A DNA stretch of 64,000 nt from Candidatus Zixiibacteriota bacterium (GCA_024641335.1 JAHEDG010000008.1:1-64000); one strand, 5' to 3'. Positions 19,415 through 27,460 are shown, counted from the first letter of the stretch. Notes: a model not told the origin generated them from the letters alone. Program-made: numbers and translations.

Positions 19415-19996
19415 ATGACAACTACCAAGAGAATAAGTATGGCAACAATCATTTTATCAGCGATGGCTATGACAGCCATCGGGCAGAGCGCCTCGGGCGA
19501 TCAGATTGAAACCAATCGAGAGATCGCTGTCAAACCGCAGGCGTTCCTGGAATCGCTGGCCGGCAGCTGGGAAGGGATATGCCGGACCTGGTTTCGTCCG
19601 GGGGAACTCGCGGACGAGTCATCGGCGCGGGGCGAATTCAAGTTAATCCTCGGCGGCCGATTTCTTCGTCATACCTACAAGGCGGAACTCCAGGGCAAAC
19701 CTCGCGCGGGAGAGGAGACAATTATCTTTAACTCCGCGGCGAACAAGTATCAGATATCATGGGTGGATGATTTCCATATGAATTACGGGATCATGTTCTC
19801 CGAGGGAGACCGGGATAAAAACGGTTTTGCGGTTATCGGCAAGTATGATGTCGGCCCCGATCAGCCTCAATGGGGTTGGAAGACCGTGTTCGAATTGATT
19901 GACAAGGATCATCTGACTATTACGGCGTACAATATTTTGCCCGATGAAACAGAGGCCAGGGCTGTCGAAACCAGGTATACACGTATTAAGCAATAA
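19415..19996 (+). CDS. Secreted DUF1579-like protein
   Basis: The protein is 193 residues from ATG 19415. A signal peptide (TIILSAMAMTAIG) precedes a lipocalin/nitrobindin-like barrel. Its pattern is LAGSWEGICRTWFRPGELAD, then GEFKLILGGRFLRHTY and QGKPRAGEET, then a C-terminal strand EARAVETRYTRIK. These match the DUF1579 family as I remember it. Function is not established; members may bind small hydrophobic ligands. I prefer ATG 19415 to 19394 because of the purine-rich GAGAAGGA before it. Monocistronic. Confidence 0.68.
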   Translation: MTTTKRISMATIILSAMAMTAIGQSASGDQIETNREIAVKPQAFLESLAGSWEGICRTWFRPGELADESSARGEFKLILGGRFLRHTYKAELQGKPRAGEETIIFNSAANKYQISWVDDFHMNYGIMFSEGDRDKNGFAVIGKYDVGPDQPQWGWKTVFELIDKDHLTITAYNILPDETEARAVETRYTRIKQ

Positions 19997-20043
19997 CAAG
20001 ATTGCCCGGGCAGTCTGAGATATCGGCTCCAATTGATTATAGT

Positions 20044-20067
20044 GTGTCAGGTTCGGAGACCTGACAC
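20044..20067. repeat. Small palindromic intergenic repeat, copy 1
   Basis: GTGTCAGG-TTCGGAGA-CCTGACAC has a perfect 8-bp stem and an 8-nt loop. Related copies with the same geometry lie at 24631-24648 and 25855-25878. It sits between convergent genes and could act as a bidirectional terminator or a dispersed REP-like element. Confidence 0.65.
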
Positions 20068-20116
20068 CGTGGTGGGAGCAGCTATTCCCCGGCCTGAGAG
20101 ACTTCCTGACAGCCTG

Positions 20117-21235
20117 TTATTTCAACAGCAGCATCTTTTTGGATTGCGTAAGGTCGTCGGCCTGGATCTTATAAAAATATACGCCGGACGAGAAACCATT
20201 GGCATTCCATATCGCGCGGTGATATCCGGGGCTCTGATTCATATCGATCAATGTTGCGACTTTACGTCCCAGAATATTGTAAATTTCAATTTTAACGTCG
20301 GCCGATCGCTGAAGCTGGTACTCGATCGCGGTTGAGGCGTTAAACGGGTTTGGATAATTATCTAAAACGAGGAAATCGGCCGGAAGATTAGTATTTTCAT
20401 CCGCGTCAGTCAGGTAGCCGGGGCAAACAAGGACCGCCAGATGAATCCCGATCCAATCTTCTCCGGTAGTGATGGTCAGGGAGTTTATATTTTCGACATC
20501 GGTCAAAGCGAACTGATGATAGTCGGCGTATCCTCCCATATTGCCGGTAAAAACCGCGTATGGTCCATCCATCATATCGCCGTTAAACTCTATGCTTTCG
20601 TTGGAATCGGGTGGGACTTCCCCCGCCTGTGAGATAATCTTAATGACGCCGTCGCCGGTCAGAGTGCTGCGAAGAAGTGTGGTGCTGTATGAATCCCGCA
20701 ATGACTCGGCGCCGTCATTGATGGTTATACTTGTCAGAGGCAGCAGAGTATTTTCATAGATGACCACCAGATAGGCAAGATAGCTGAAATTAAGGTTAGA
20801 TCCGCGGAAAGGATAAGAGCGATTCCCGGAAATCATCGAGGAGACATCCCATCGGTACATAGATAAGTAATAGAGTTCTACATCCTGATCGTAATTCGTT
20901 GGAGGAATGGTGTCCAGCTCATTCCCGTCGAACATACCCCAGGCGTCGGTATAATCCATCTGCCATCCCACGATAGCGAAGTAGGCCTTAACCAATTTGG
21001 AGCCTTCCGGTATATCGGAAAGAACAAATGTCCCGGAGATTTGCGGTCTGCAATTAAATGAGCGGGCGGCGATACTAACCCCGATGTTTCCTTCCCAACT
21101 GAAGAGCGTGGTTAGCGGATTATCGCCGACGGTGGCGATGAGATTGTTATCGTATTGAAACGGCGGAGATTGGGCTAACGCCGAAGATATTATGAATACA
21201 AAGAGGATATAAAATGATAGGATTCTTGCGTACAT
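20117..21235 (-). CDS. Secreted protein of unknown function with T9SS-type sorting domain
   Basis: This 372-residue protein has a signal peptide (residues 1-21, LFVFIISSALAQ) and a beta-rich middle of about 260 residues. The middle contains KLVKAYFAIVGWQMDY and LNFSYLAYLVVIYEN, which resembles adhesin or DUF3344-like sandwich folds. The C-terminal sorting domain starts at LDNYPNPFNASTAIEYQL and ends KKMLLLK. It is probably exported to the cell surface. No catalytic motif is visible. It is separated from neighbours by more than 100 nt on both sides, so it is probably a single gene. Confidence 0.75.
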   Translation of the reverse strand: MYARILSFYILFVFIISSALAQSPPFQYDNNLIATVGDNPLTTLFSWEGNIGVSIAARSFNCRPQISGTFVLSDIPEGSKLVKAYFAIVGWQMDYTDAWGMFDGNELDTIPPTNYDQDVELYYLSMYRWDVSSMISGNRSYPFRGSNLNFSYLAYLVVIYENTLLPLTSITINDGAESLRDSYSTTLLRSTLTGDGVIKIISQAGEVPPDSNESIEFNGDMMDGPYAVFTGNMGGYADYHQFALTDVENINSLTITTGEDWIGIHLAVLVCPGYLTDADENTNLPADFLVLDNYPNPFNASTAIEYQLQRSADVKIEIYNILGRKVATLIDMNQSPGYHRAIWNANGFSSGVYFYKIQADDLTQSKKMLLLK

Positions 21236-21659
21236 AAGTACTCCCTATTTGAGGTCGGTCGAACGGATCATAATACTCATACCCAAATTCCCGAAAAGAG
21301 ACTGCCTTTTCTTCAGTTCGATGTAAAGATAATAGAAATCGCCTCGGGAATCTACTGGAAAATGGATATGACCGCCCGATTTTATATGGTGGGCTTGACG
21401 TCGCGGGCATAAGGAAGGGAGGTTTCGATTTTCACGATATTATAGTTGCTGTCGCGCTGACCTTCCCCCATTCTTTGGTTACCAAATTGTGACCATGATT
21501 TTTATAAGTTATTGTTTGATATTCTCGGGACGTTTTTAACTAACTGTGGCTCCGATGGCCTTAGAACAGTTGCTCTCCGGCGGGCGGCGAAACATGGATA
21601 CGAAATCCGGGCGGGCGCCGGATGCCATCACCCATCATGGGGACGTTTCTAAGCAACGT
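21236..21659. other. Intergenic region between greA and the sorting-domain gene
   Basis: These 424 bases have no supported gene; overlapping ORFs in the region are shadows of greA or of the secreted protein. A GC-rich inverted repeat near 21604-21625 (ATCCGG/CCGGAT) lies downstream of greA and may help end its transcript, without a U-run. Confidence 0.4.
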
Positions 21660-22133
21660 TTACTTAAGGGCGCGAATTTCGGTTATTTTGCCTGTCCAGT
21701 CAATACTCCCAAACTTGAAATTCACGATATCACCTATCTTCTTAGTCACCAGCAATCTTGTCACGGGCGCGCCGACTGTTACCATATCGGGAAACAGTTC
21801 GAGTTCGAATTCCGCCGGTCCTATGAGGTTGTACGTGTGTGATTCCTTTGTTGTTGTATCGACAACAGTTACCGAACATCCGAATGTGACTTTTTCAGGC
21901 AGGCCGTCACCAAGGTCGATTTTTTCGCAATTCAGGTAGCTTCTGAGCCGATGTATGCGTTCCAAGAGCATCGACTGCTTTTCCCTGGCGGCATGATATT
22001 CGGCATTCTCCTTAAGATCACCATGACCGGCGGCTGTACCGATATCTTTCGAGGTCTTATTAATTTCCTTCTCGACCTCGGTAATCTTATCATTTAGAAT
22101 CTTATAAGTACTCTTCAGAATCGGAATTCGCAT
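21660..22133 (-). CDS. greA: Transcription elongation factor GreA/GreB family
   Basis: Gre factors enter the RNA polymerase secondary channel and stimulate cleavage of backtracked RNA. The coiled-coil tip motif GDLKENAEYHAAREKQ (residues about 38-53) keeps the acidic catalytic residues (Asp and Glu of DLxENAEY). The C-terminal FKBP-like domain contains SHTYNLIGPAEFE. Length of 157 residues is normal. The N-terminus departs from the usual YLTxEGxxKL start. It lies 113 nt beyond the displaced 3' end of ssrA and was probably the ancestral downstream neighbour of ssrA before the cassette inserted. Confidence 0.92.
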   Translation of the reverse strand: MRIPILKSTYKILNDKITEVEKEINKTSKDIGTAAGHGDLKENAEYHAAREKQSMLLERIHRLRSYLNCEKIDLGDGLPEKVTFGCSVTVVDTTTKESHTYNLIGPAEFELELFPDMVTVGAPVTRLLVTKKIGDIVNFKFGSIDWTGKITEIRALK

Positions 22134-22246
22134 TTCTTCCTTCCTCGAATTCGTGTACGGGTCACAACAAGGTGGACTAAGTTAATAAACTGCTTCCCAC
22201 CTGGCAACCCTTTTCGATATGGTGTTCTTTGTCGATTTATTTTTGG

Positions 22247-22270
22247 TGGAGGCGGGGGGAATCGAACCCC
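22247..22270. repeat. Distal direct repeat: displaced 3' end of ssrA (attachment site)
   Basis: Twenty-four bases are identical to the 3' end of tmRNA at 24117-24140 (T-arm 3' half plus acceptor strand, read on the minus strand). On the minus strand this copy is followed by CCA (GCCTCCACCA), whereas the copy in the working ssrA gene is followed by GAT. This copy is therefore probably the original chromosomal 3' end, pushed away by insertion. Confidence 0.85.
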
Positions 22271-22705
22271 ATACTCGCGTTGTAGGACAAGGGCATACGG
22301 GCATTGGGACAAAATAATAATGGTATTATCGTCTTGCGATTTCAGTGTCCGCGGAATCAAAAAATACATCCGATATTGCCGAGGCTCAAATCGCGTTATA
22401 AAGGATGCAATAATCTGTCGATAATTAAATAAAGAAAGGTCGACATGGATAGCTACGTTGAGGGCGGATTTACATAAGGGGTACTGATGTTGTATCAGAA
22501 TAAAGTGGCCCTTTGGTCGCGTACTTTGCCGCTTTATGTGCTAACATCACAAATTGCTGCTGGCGGACAGTCTCTGACCGATAATACATTTTTGAAAACA
22601 TCTACTTTTCAATCTATGCCCAATATACTACTTGAATTCACCCATGGTATCGGCCAGTGTCAGGATAGTGTCTCTTATGGGAGTAAAACCGAAAGGGAGG
22701 TGCCA

Positions 22706-23512
22706 GTGGACAATTTATTGCAAAGTTTGAAGCCGAATCAAAGAAAAGGTAGTAAGCCGCGTTGCCATCTATTAACGCATGGCACTCTAGAGCAGATTGC
22801 TGAGCGGTTAAGCAAATTGATCGCACCGTGGGGTTTTGTTTCAGCTACCGACAAATGGATGCCGCAAGGGTTCGATGATGTGACCGAAGCCCAGTTGCAC
22901 AATGCGCCGCGTTTGCTCGATAAAGATACTTACGGTCAAACGCTCAAATCGTGGTGGCTTGCCATCGCCAGTTCCACATCGGTGACCCCAAACTGGGACA
23001 TAGCAAGCACCTGCACTATTGATGATAAACCTGGATTACTTTTGGTCGAAGCCAAGGCACATTTCGAGGAGCTGAAGCAAGACGATCGTTGCGGTGCCAA
23101 TAACAAAAGGAATATTGAACAAATCGGACAGGCCATACGCAAAGCAAATGACGGATTGAACAAGCTCCAGGATGGCTGGCATCTGACCCTCAATGACCAC
23201 TATCAACTGTGTAACCGCTTCGCATGGAGCTGGAAGCTCGCTACTCTCGGAATCCCAGTTGTACTTGTGTATCTTGGATTTCTCAATGCAGATGAAATGG
23301 AAAATTCCTTTTCTGATAGCCAAGCATGGGGTAACGAGATCCGCAGCTATGCAAGAGGCATCGTGCCTGTTAGCGTGTGGGATAGAAAGTTGCTGCTCGG
23401 CGACACACCCATCTGCCCGATCATCCGATCTATAAAAATCCGATTGAATTCGACTGATAACGCAATTAATAAGGCCGACACAAAAGGCATAATGGAAATG
23501 AACCAACGGTAA
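22706..23512 (+). CDS. PD-(D/E)XK nuclease-like protein of unknown function
   Basis: This cassette gene encodes a protein I recognise only as a widespread family of hypothetical proteins. It has a restriction-endonuclease-like signature: Asp in TPNWDIASTC and, after a strand, the ExK of GLLLVEAKAH, matching D...(E)xK. Other conserved-looking blocks are LIAPWGFVSATDKWMPQGF and NRFAWSWKLATLGIPVVLVY. The frame extends upstream to 22487, but those 73 codons look non-coding. GGGAGG lies 5 nt before GTG 22706, giving 268 residues, and the family similarity begins soon after. In a mobile cassette a role in DNA cleavage or defence is possible; this is inference. Confidence 0.65.
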   Translation: MDNLLQSLKPNQRKGSKPRCHLLTHGTLEQIAERLSKLIAPWGFVSATDKWMPQGFDDVTEAQLHNAPRLLDKDTYGQTLKSWWLAIASSTSVTPNWDIASTCTIDDKPGLLLVEAKAHFEELKQDDRCGANNKRNIEQIGQAIRKANDGLNKLQDGWHLTLNDHYQLCNRFAWSWKLATLGIPVVLVYLGFLNADEMENSFSDSQAWGNEIRSYARGIVPVSVWDRKLLLGDTPICPIIRSIKIRLNSTDNAINKADTKGIMEMNQR

Positions 23513-23550
23513 AAGTAAATTCGGGCACTTTCTGACCAGGGAGGCAGAAT

Positions 23551-24051
23551 ATGAGAACATTGCGCACACTTATCGGTCCGGCGATAATCGCTACGGGCCT
23601 TTCTTTCATATCTGGCCAAGCGTCTGCTGATACCAATTCCGATTCTGTGCTACCCCAAAAGATCTACTTCGACAATGGATCAGCGAAGATGAATTTTTTA
23701 GAGGGCTCCTTGTCATGGCAGATTTCGATTCTTCATGCAGACGCGGGTGTCGTGACAAATAACATCGAGATAGATTTGATAGACAAAGGTGGTTTCGTAA
23801 TCGAAACTCTGTATTCGTTTTGTATTGAGTCTAAGCCTTTTTCCCTAACATTATTCAGAGGGATAAGCACTTTACATTCCGATATCAGAGAAATAAAGAC
23901 CCTATTGGTTAGAATCAAGTCTATGGGTGAGGATTTCTGTCATGGGTACGGTGTGAACAAAGGAGAGTTGCAGATAGCTGGCGAGGATCTCATTGAGTGG
24001 GTTAAGACAGCGACTCTATCAGAATATTTAAGACTGCCGACATCCAATTAG
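23551..24051 (+). CDS. Small secreted protein of unknown function
   Basis: A 166-residue protein with a clear signal peptide (IIATGLSFISGQASA, cleavage near residue 26) and a beta-rich mature part with two cysteines (FCIESK, DFCHGYG) that could form a disulfide in the periplasm. AGGGAGG is well placed before the ATG. It starts 38 nt after the nuclease-like gene and is probably co-transcribed with it. I recognise no family. Confidence 0.65.
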   Translation: MRTLRTLIGPAIIATGLSFISGQASADTNSDSVLPQKIYFDNGSAKMNFLEGSLSWQISILHADAGVVTNNIEIDLIDKGGFVIETLYSFCIESKPFSLTLFRGISTLHSDIREIKTLLVRIKSMGEDFCHGYGVNKGELQIAGEDLIEWVKTATLSEYLRLPTSN

Positions 24052-24116
24052 ATACTGCAAATTCGCGCCAATTAGTTTATGTTCTTATTATTGTTTCCTG
24101 TAAACACACAATAATC

Positions 24117-24140
24117 TGGAGGCGGGGGGAATCGAACCCC
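24117..24140. repeat. Proximal direct repeat of the ssrA cassette (attachment site)
   Basis: The last 24 nt of the mature ssrA gene are identical to 22247-22270. This copy restores a complete tmRNA after insertion. The bases just outside the repeat differ (GAT here, CCA at the distal copy, minus strand). Confidence 0.85.
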
Positions 24141-24477
24141 CGTCCGAAGATACCTCCGGGTAACCGTCTACGCGCGTAGGCGAATCTTTGATCTCGAAAG
24201 CGAAGCCGCCAATCGCCGGGCTTCTGCGCTTTCCAGCCCCCTTTGGTTTCGCGTCGCGGGCGGAGACAAGCCGCGATACTATCTCATCTAATCGACGCCC
24301 TGTCCCGAACCGATGAGCGAACCCGGGCAGGACGGGTTACCTAATTAGCTAATTAGGCGGCCAGTGCATACGAATAGTCGTTGGCACTTGTAAGTGTTTC
24401 CGATTGTTTATCGAGGTTACCGGAGACCTCGGCGCGCAGGTTAAACATCAGTCATCCCGTCGAAACCTGTCGCCCCC
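24117..24477 (-). ncRNA. ssrA: Transfer-messenger RNA (tmRNA)
   Basis: tmRNA rescues ribosomes stalled on broken mRNA and tags the products for degradation. The 5' end reads GGGGGCGACAGGTTTCGACG, the typical start, and pairs over 7 bp with CGCCTCC at the 3' end; the T-arm is GGGGGTTCGATTCCCCC. The tag frame (minus strand 24385-24353) encodes ANDYSYALAA followed by TAA, ending in the protease-recognised ALAA. The size of about 361 nt is normal. CCA is not encoded here (GAT follows the discriminator A), unlike the displaced 3' end at 22247, so CCA must be added after transcription. The promoter is at 24499-24527. Confidence 0.95.
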
Positions 24478-24498
24478 ATGTTGTCAAAGAGCGTCATC

Positions 24499-24527
24499 AA
24501 TATAACCATAGGCTTATCTGTGGTCAA
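24499..24527 (-). promoter_or_regulatory. Predicted ssrA promoter
   Basis: On the minus strand TTGACC (24527-24522), a 17-nt spacer and TATATT (24504-24499) lie about 21 nt before the mature tmRNA 5' end, leaving a short leader for RNase P removal. Confidence 0.7.
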
Positions 24528-24630
24528 TGACCCATACTAATATACTCGGAATTGATTATAAAGGTTTCTGTATATCGCCTCGCCACCATCATTGTCAGGC
24601 CAAATCTCCGTACTTGACGGTTCGAAATCG

Positions 24631-24648
24631 TCAGGTTCGAAGACCTGA
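24631..24648. repeat. Small palindromic intergenic repeat, copy 2
   Basis: TCAGG-TTCGAAGA-CCTGA has a 5-bp stem and an 8-nt loop differing by one base from the loop of the copy at 20044-20067. It lies between ssrA and the outer-membrane protein gene. Confidence 0.55.
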
Positions 24649-24718
24649 TGACACCCGCGGAATTGCCGGCTATACGGATCGGGCAACCCCGGGAGATACC
24701 GTCCCATATCCAGGATTC

Positions 24719-25645
24719 TCATTCCCCGAAATTGAAGACGAAATCGATCCAGGGCAGGCCCGGGAAGAATCCCTCCTCCCCAAGGGCGTTGAACAGGGCC
24801 AGATCGACGCTCAATCCCTGGCCGAAAAAGCGGAAACCGTAGGAAACCACTGGGAAATCCGCGCCGGGGAAGATCCAGTTTTCGCTGACGAAGGAGACCC
24901 GTCTGGAGAGCCGTTTCTCCCCCCCGAGCATGAACATCGGTTTATCGGCCAGCTGATCATCGACAAACCCGTATCCCAGGCCGACGGTCAGGCTGCCGTC
25001 GGTATCGCCGAATGTACCGACGCCATAGAGGATGCCGACCAGAGGGCTTTCGTTGTCGATCTCCGGAATGGCTATAAGCAATGCTCCGGCGGCGATATTG
25101 GAATTAGGCGATGTTTTCAGGCCGATCTTCGGGGTAAAATAGAAGACCTGGTTGCCGGGATCGACCCCGGGAAAGAGCGACATCCCGCCCCCGAACGTGA
25201 AATTATCGGTAAAACCGTAGGCGATACCGGGGAAAAAGAGCCAATAATCGGAGAAATACCCGGTTCCTTTCTTGAGCATGCGCGCGGTAGGCGCGAAATA
25301 AAGCCTGGTGGCGTTGGGATTCTCGAACCAGTATTGGCCGGATCGAATAGAGGAGGACGGAACTTCCCTTATCTCGCTTATCTTGAGCGTCGGGATAGTG
25401 ATCTCTCCCAGATCGGTTTTAAAGATCACTTCGTTCTCCCGGATACTCACAATCCGGCCGATCCAGACAGAACCATCGGTTGTACTGACAATCTGCAGGT
25501 TATCAGCATCGGGCAGTTTCACCTTTACGGTCATTCCGGTCCCGTCTCCGGCATAGGATGCGCCGCAAAGGAGAATTAGGGCTAAAATCAATTTAGCCGC
25601 AGCAAGAAAATAAGATCGGAATATTCCTGTTTTAACAGTTTTCAT
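24719..25645 (-). CDS. Putative outer-membrane protein
   Basis: This 308-residue protein has a signal peptide (about residues 1-32, LILALILLCGASYAG). Then comes a small beta domain (STTDGSVWIGRIVSIRENEV, about 50-95) like an SH3/Sm-type loop that reads XX-GRI-V. The last about 200 residues are amphipathic strands (YWLFFPGIAYGFTDNFTFGG ... WIDFVFNFGE), consistent with a beta barrel ending in an aromatic residue region. I recognise no named family. GAGGAGG lies before the start. An antisense ORF of 350 codons covers the same bases and is a shadow. Confidence 0.65.
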   Translation of the reverse strand: MKTVKTGIFRSYFLAAAKLILALILLCGASYAGDGTGMTVKVKLPDADNLQIVSTTDGSVWIGRIVSIRENEVIFKTDLGEITIPTLKISEIREVPSSSIRSGQYWFENPNATRLYFAPTARMLKKGTGYFSDYWLFFPGIAYGFTDNFTFGGGMSLFPGVDPGNQVFYFTPKIGLKTSPNSNIAAGALLIAIPEIDNESPLVGILYGVGTFGDTDGSLTVGLGYGFVDDQLADKPMFMLGGEKRLSRRVSFVSENWIFPGADFPVVSYGFRFFGQGLSVDLALFNALGEEGFFPGLPWIDFVFNFGE

Positions 25646-26005
25646 AATAAGCCTCCTCGGCTGTTTGGAAAATGGTCTGTCGGCTCCCCCCGGCGTCGAC
25701 GAATTTTCTTATCAAATATCGAATTCTTATACAGTATGGCTTGGTCTGATTGACAGGTCAAGTGTAAAACAGGAATCCAAGAGCGCAATTACATTTACTC
25801 GGTTCTGTCAGTTAGGGGCATACCACTCGTCTGATTCCTGGCAGCGAGGAAGGCCTGTCAGGGCGGGGGACCTGACAGCACAAAGATCAGGGATCAGGGA
25901 GAGGAATAAATTTATATGAACGCGAATCGAATTTGGGGGAATTATATTGACAAATCGCTCTTAAGGGAGCTTATAATTGATTAAATCAAAAAACAGGGGG
26001 TTACA
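25646..26005. other. Intergenic region with palindromic repeat
   Basis: These 360 bases lie between divergent genes and contain the third palindromic repeat (25855-25878). An 84-codon ORF at 25665-25919 runs through the repeat and has no ribosome-binding site, so I do not call it. Promoters for the outer-membrane protein and the DUF2934 gene should lie here but none was convincing. Confidence 0.45.
25855..25878. repeat. Small palindromic intergenic repeat, copy 3
   Basis: CTGTCAGG-GCGGGGGA-CCTGACAG has a perfect 8-bp stem and an 8-nt loop. The stem matches the copy at 20044-20067 in 7 of 8 pairs, and the loop differs. Confidence 0.6.
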
Positions 26006-26266
26006 ATGCCTGGCAAGAAACCCGGCGGGGAAAAGACAGTGAAGAAGAGATCGACAGTCAAAAAGGCGGTATCCGGAAAGACTAAGACCAGGGTCTCGAT
26101 GATTAAGCCGGCCAAGGAATCACGGATAAATCTGGAAAATTATCTGGATGAGGTCAAAAAGAGAGCCTACGAGTTATTCCTCGAAAGAGGCGCGGCTCAC
26201 GGTGATAACTTGAGCGATTGGCTGAAAGCCGAGAGTGAAATAAAACGAAAGTACGGCCTTCGTTAA
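26006..26266 (+). CDS. DUF2934-family protein with basic N-terminal tail (paralogue 1)
   Basis: This is an 86-residue protein. Residues 1-50 are rich in Lys/Arg/Thr/Ser (KKRSTVKKAVSGKTKTR), like histone-H1 or AlgP-like tails. Residues 55-86 match the short DUF2934 motif: VKKRAYELFLERGAAHGDN, then LSDWLKAESEI. Function is not established; the basic tail suggests nucleic-acid binding. AGGGGG precedes the ATG. A second copy follows 297 nt downstream. Confidence 0.8.
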   Translation: MPGKKPGGEKTVKKRSTVKKAVSGKTKTRVSMIKPAKESRINLENYLDEVKKRAYELFLERGAAHGDNLSDWLKAESEIKRKYGLR

Positions 26267-26562
26267 GAAAGCGGCCGGAAGAGTTAGGCTCAGCATTCGG
26301 GCTGCCAGACATCAGGGATAGTCCGCGTTCATACTAAATCAAACCTTGATTTACCTGCCCAGTCGATTTTCATGGGCCGGAAATCTGTATTTACCGATCT
26401 TAATTCCTATTATGGAATAACAGTCTATTAAAGACGTTGAACTAAGCAACCGATAATAAAATGTCTTTTGACATATCGAATGAAACATAAATAGGCTGAC
26501 AGCTCGTCGCCGCCCCACCGAACCTATTTAGCAGAACCAATTATTTTTTAAGGAGGCAGACC

Positions 26563-26784
26563 ATGCCTAAGAAAATCACAACCAGAAAGACCGCGGCTCC
26601 GAGAACCGTCGGCACAAAAACAACGGCGAGAAAATCTACTCGCAAACAGAATACCAATCTCAATTCCCAGGCTTATTTCAATAAAGTCAGGGAGCGGGCC
26701 TACGAGATATATCTGCAAAGGGGAACGAGGCATGGCGACCATATGAGCGACTGGCTGGCCGCCGAGAATGAAATCAGACGATAG
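26563..26784 (+). CDS. DUF2934-family protein with basic N-terminal tail (paralogue 2)
   Basis: This is a 73-residue paralogue of the gene at 26006. A Lys/Arg/Thr-rich tail (residues 1-35, KKITTRKTAAPRTVGTKTT) precedes the DUF2934 core VRERAYEIYLQRGTRHGDH and MSDWLAAENEIRR. AAGGAGG before the ATG is a near-perfect ribosome-binding site, which suggests high expression. The 296-nt gap between the two copies has no gene and probably holds its own promoter. Confidence 0.8.
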   Translation: MPKKITTRKTAAPRTVGTKTTARKSTRKQNTNLNSQAYFNKVRERAYEIYLQRGTRHGDHMSDWLAAENEIRR

Positions 26785-27220
26785 ATTATAAGCAGATCAA
26801 TCCGGACTTTCATCACCGCCGGCGATTTATAATACTGCCGGGATTGGTTAAATCTTCATACCTAATCGGGCATCGGATGGCCGACTCGCTTCGCTGATCC
26901 GCCCCACCTCCGAATCAGGTTAAGTACCGCCGATAGATCTTGCTTTTTTACCGTATCCCAGAATCGCCGGTTCGACAGAACTGTCGATTTCGAAAGTATC
27001 GGTATTCAATACAATGTCATCAAGCGAAGAATCATCATTATCCCGGTTTCGAAGAGGATCTTAAAACATATTGACGGCCTGGAACCGATCTTTTTATATT
27101 AATCGTGGCATCGCAGAATCTGCCTTGACATAACATCAGGCCGCGTTGATATATTGTACAGATAAGAGATGAGACTGAATTTAGGGATGTTCCCTGTCTC
27201 GATTGTAATGAAAGGAGGGT
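26785..27220 (+). promoter_or_regulatory. Intergenic region with two candidate promoters for the small membrane protein
   Basis: There is no gene in 436 bases. Two sigma-70-like sites face right: TTGACG at 27071 with TATATT at 27095 (18-nt spacer), and TTGACA at 27125 with GATATA at 27148 or TATATT at 27150. Both lie within 150 nt of the next start codon. Confidence 0.4.
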
Positions 27221-27460
27221 ATGAAATTGTGTTTCTTTTTTTCTTTTCTGCCGGCAACGTTCTGGATAGTAGTAGGATATTTTGTTCTTTTCGCATCTCG
27301 CCGCGCTGACGGAGGAATCGCCCGGTTCGGCTATATTCTCGCTGTCTGGATATTTATTTTAGCTTTGGTTATTCCTATTTGCGGAGCATACGCAACACTT
27401 TCGGGGAATTGTCCGATAGCGACGATATTGAGTTTATTGGAATCAGCCGTTCGCAATTGA
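27221..27460 (+). CDS. Small membrane protein, two transmembrane helices
   Basis: This 79-residue protein has helices at about 4-26 (FFSFLPATFWIVVGYFVLFA) and 36-60 (GYILAVWIFILALVIPICGA). They are separated by a short polar loop (SRRADGGIARF), and two cysteines lie on the far side. AAGGAGG lies only about 2 nt from the ATG, so TTG 27227 could be the real start. No family recognised. Strong ribosome-binding site and upstream promoters support it. Confidence 0.5.
   Translation: MKLCFFFSFLPATFWIVVGYFVLFASRRADGGIARFGYILAVWIFILALVIPICGAYATLSGNCPIATILSLLESAVRN

Larger units (their letters stand above)
22247..24140. mobile_element. 1.85-kb cassette integrated at the 3' end of ssrA
   Basis: Identical 24-bp repeats at both ends, one being the functional 3' end of ssrA and the other a stray tRNA-like end, are the standard footprint of site-specific insertion into tmRNA. 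Between them lie only two plus-strand genes (22706-23512 and 23551-24051). No integrase, transposase or relaxase is present, so it is either a non-autonomous cassette or a remnant. Genes in it point opposite to ssrA. The left end (22271-22705) has no supported gene. It contains a possible 10-codon mini-ORF at 22445-22477 with AAAGG before its ATG. Confidence 0.8.

Noticed and set aside
22487-22705. N-terminal 73 codons of the longest frame of the nuclease-like gene
   Set aside because: They have no good ribosome-binding site, odd composition and no family-like pattern. GGGAGG before GTG 22706 and the onset of conserved-looking sequence support the shorter protein.
24527-25579. 350-codon plus-strand ORF
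   Set aside because: It is antisense to the outer-membrane protein gene, which has a signal peptide and barrel pattern; the ORF begins in the ssrA promoter region and passes through the palindromic repeat.
25665-25919. 84-codon plus-strand ORF
   Set aside because: It runs through a palindromic repeat, has no ribosome-binding site, and its composition is not protein-like.
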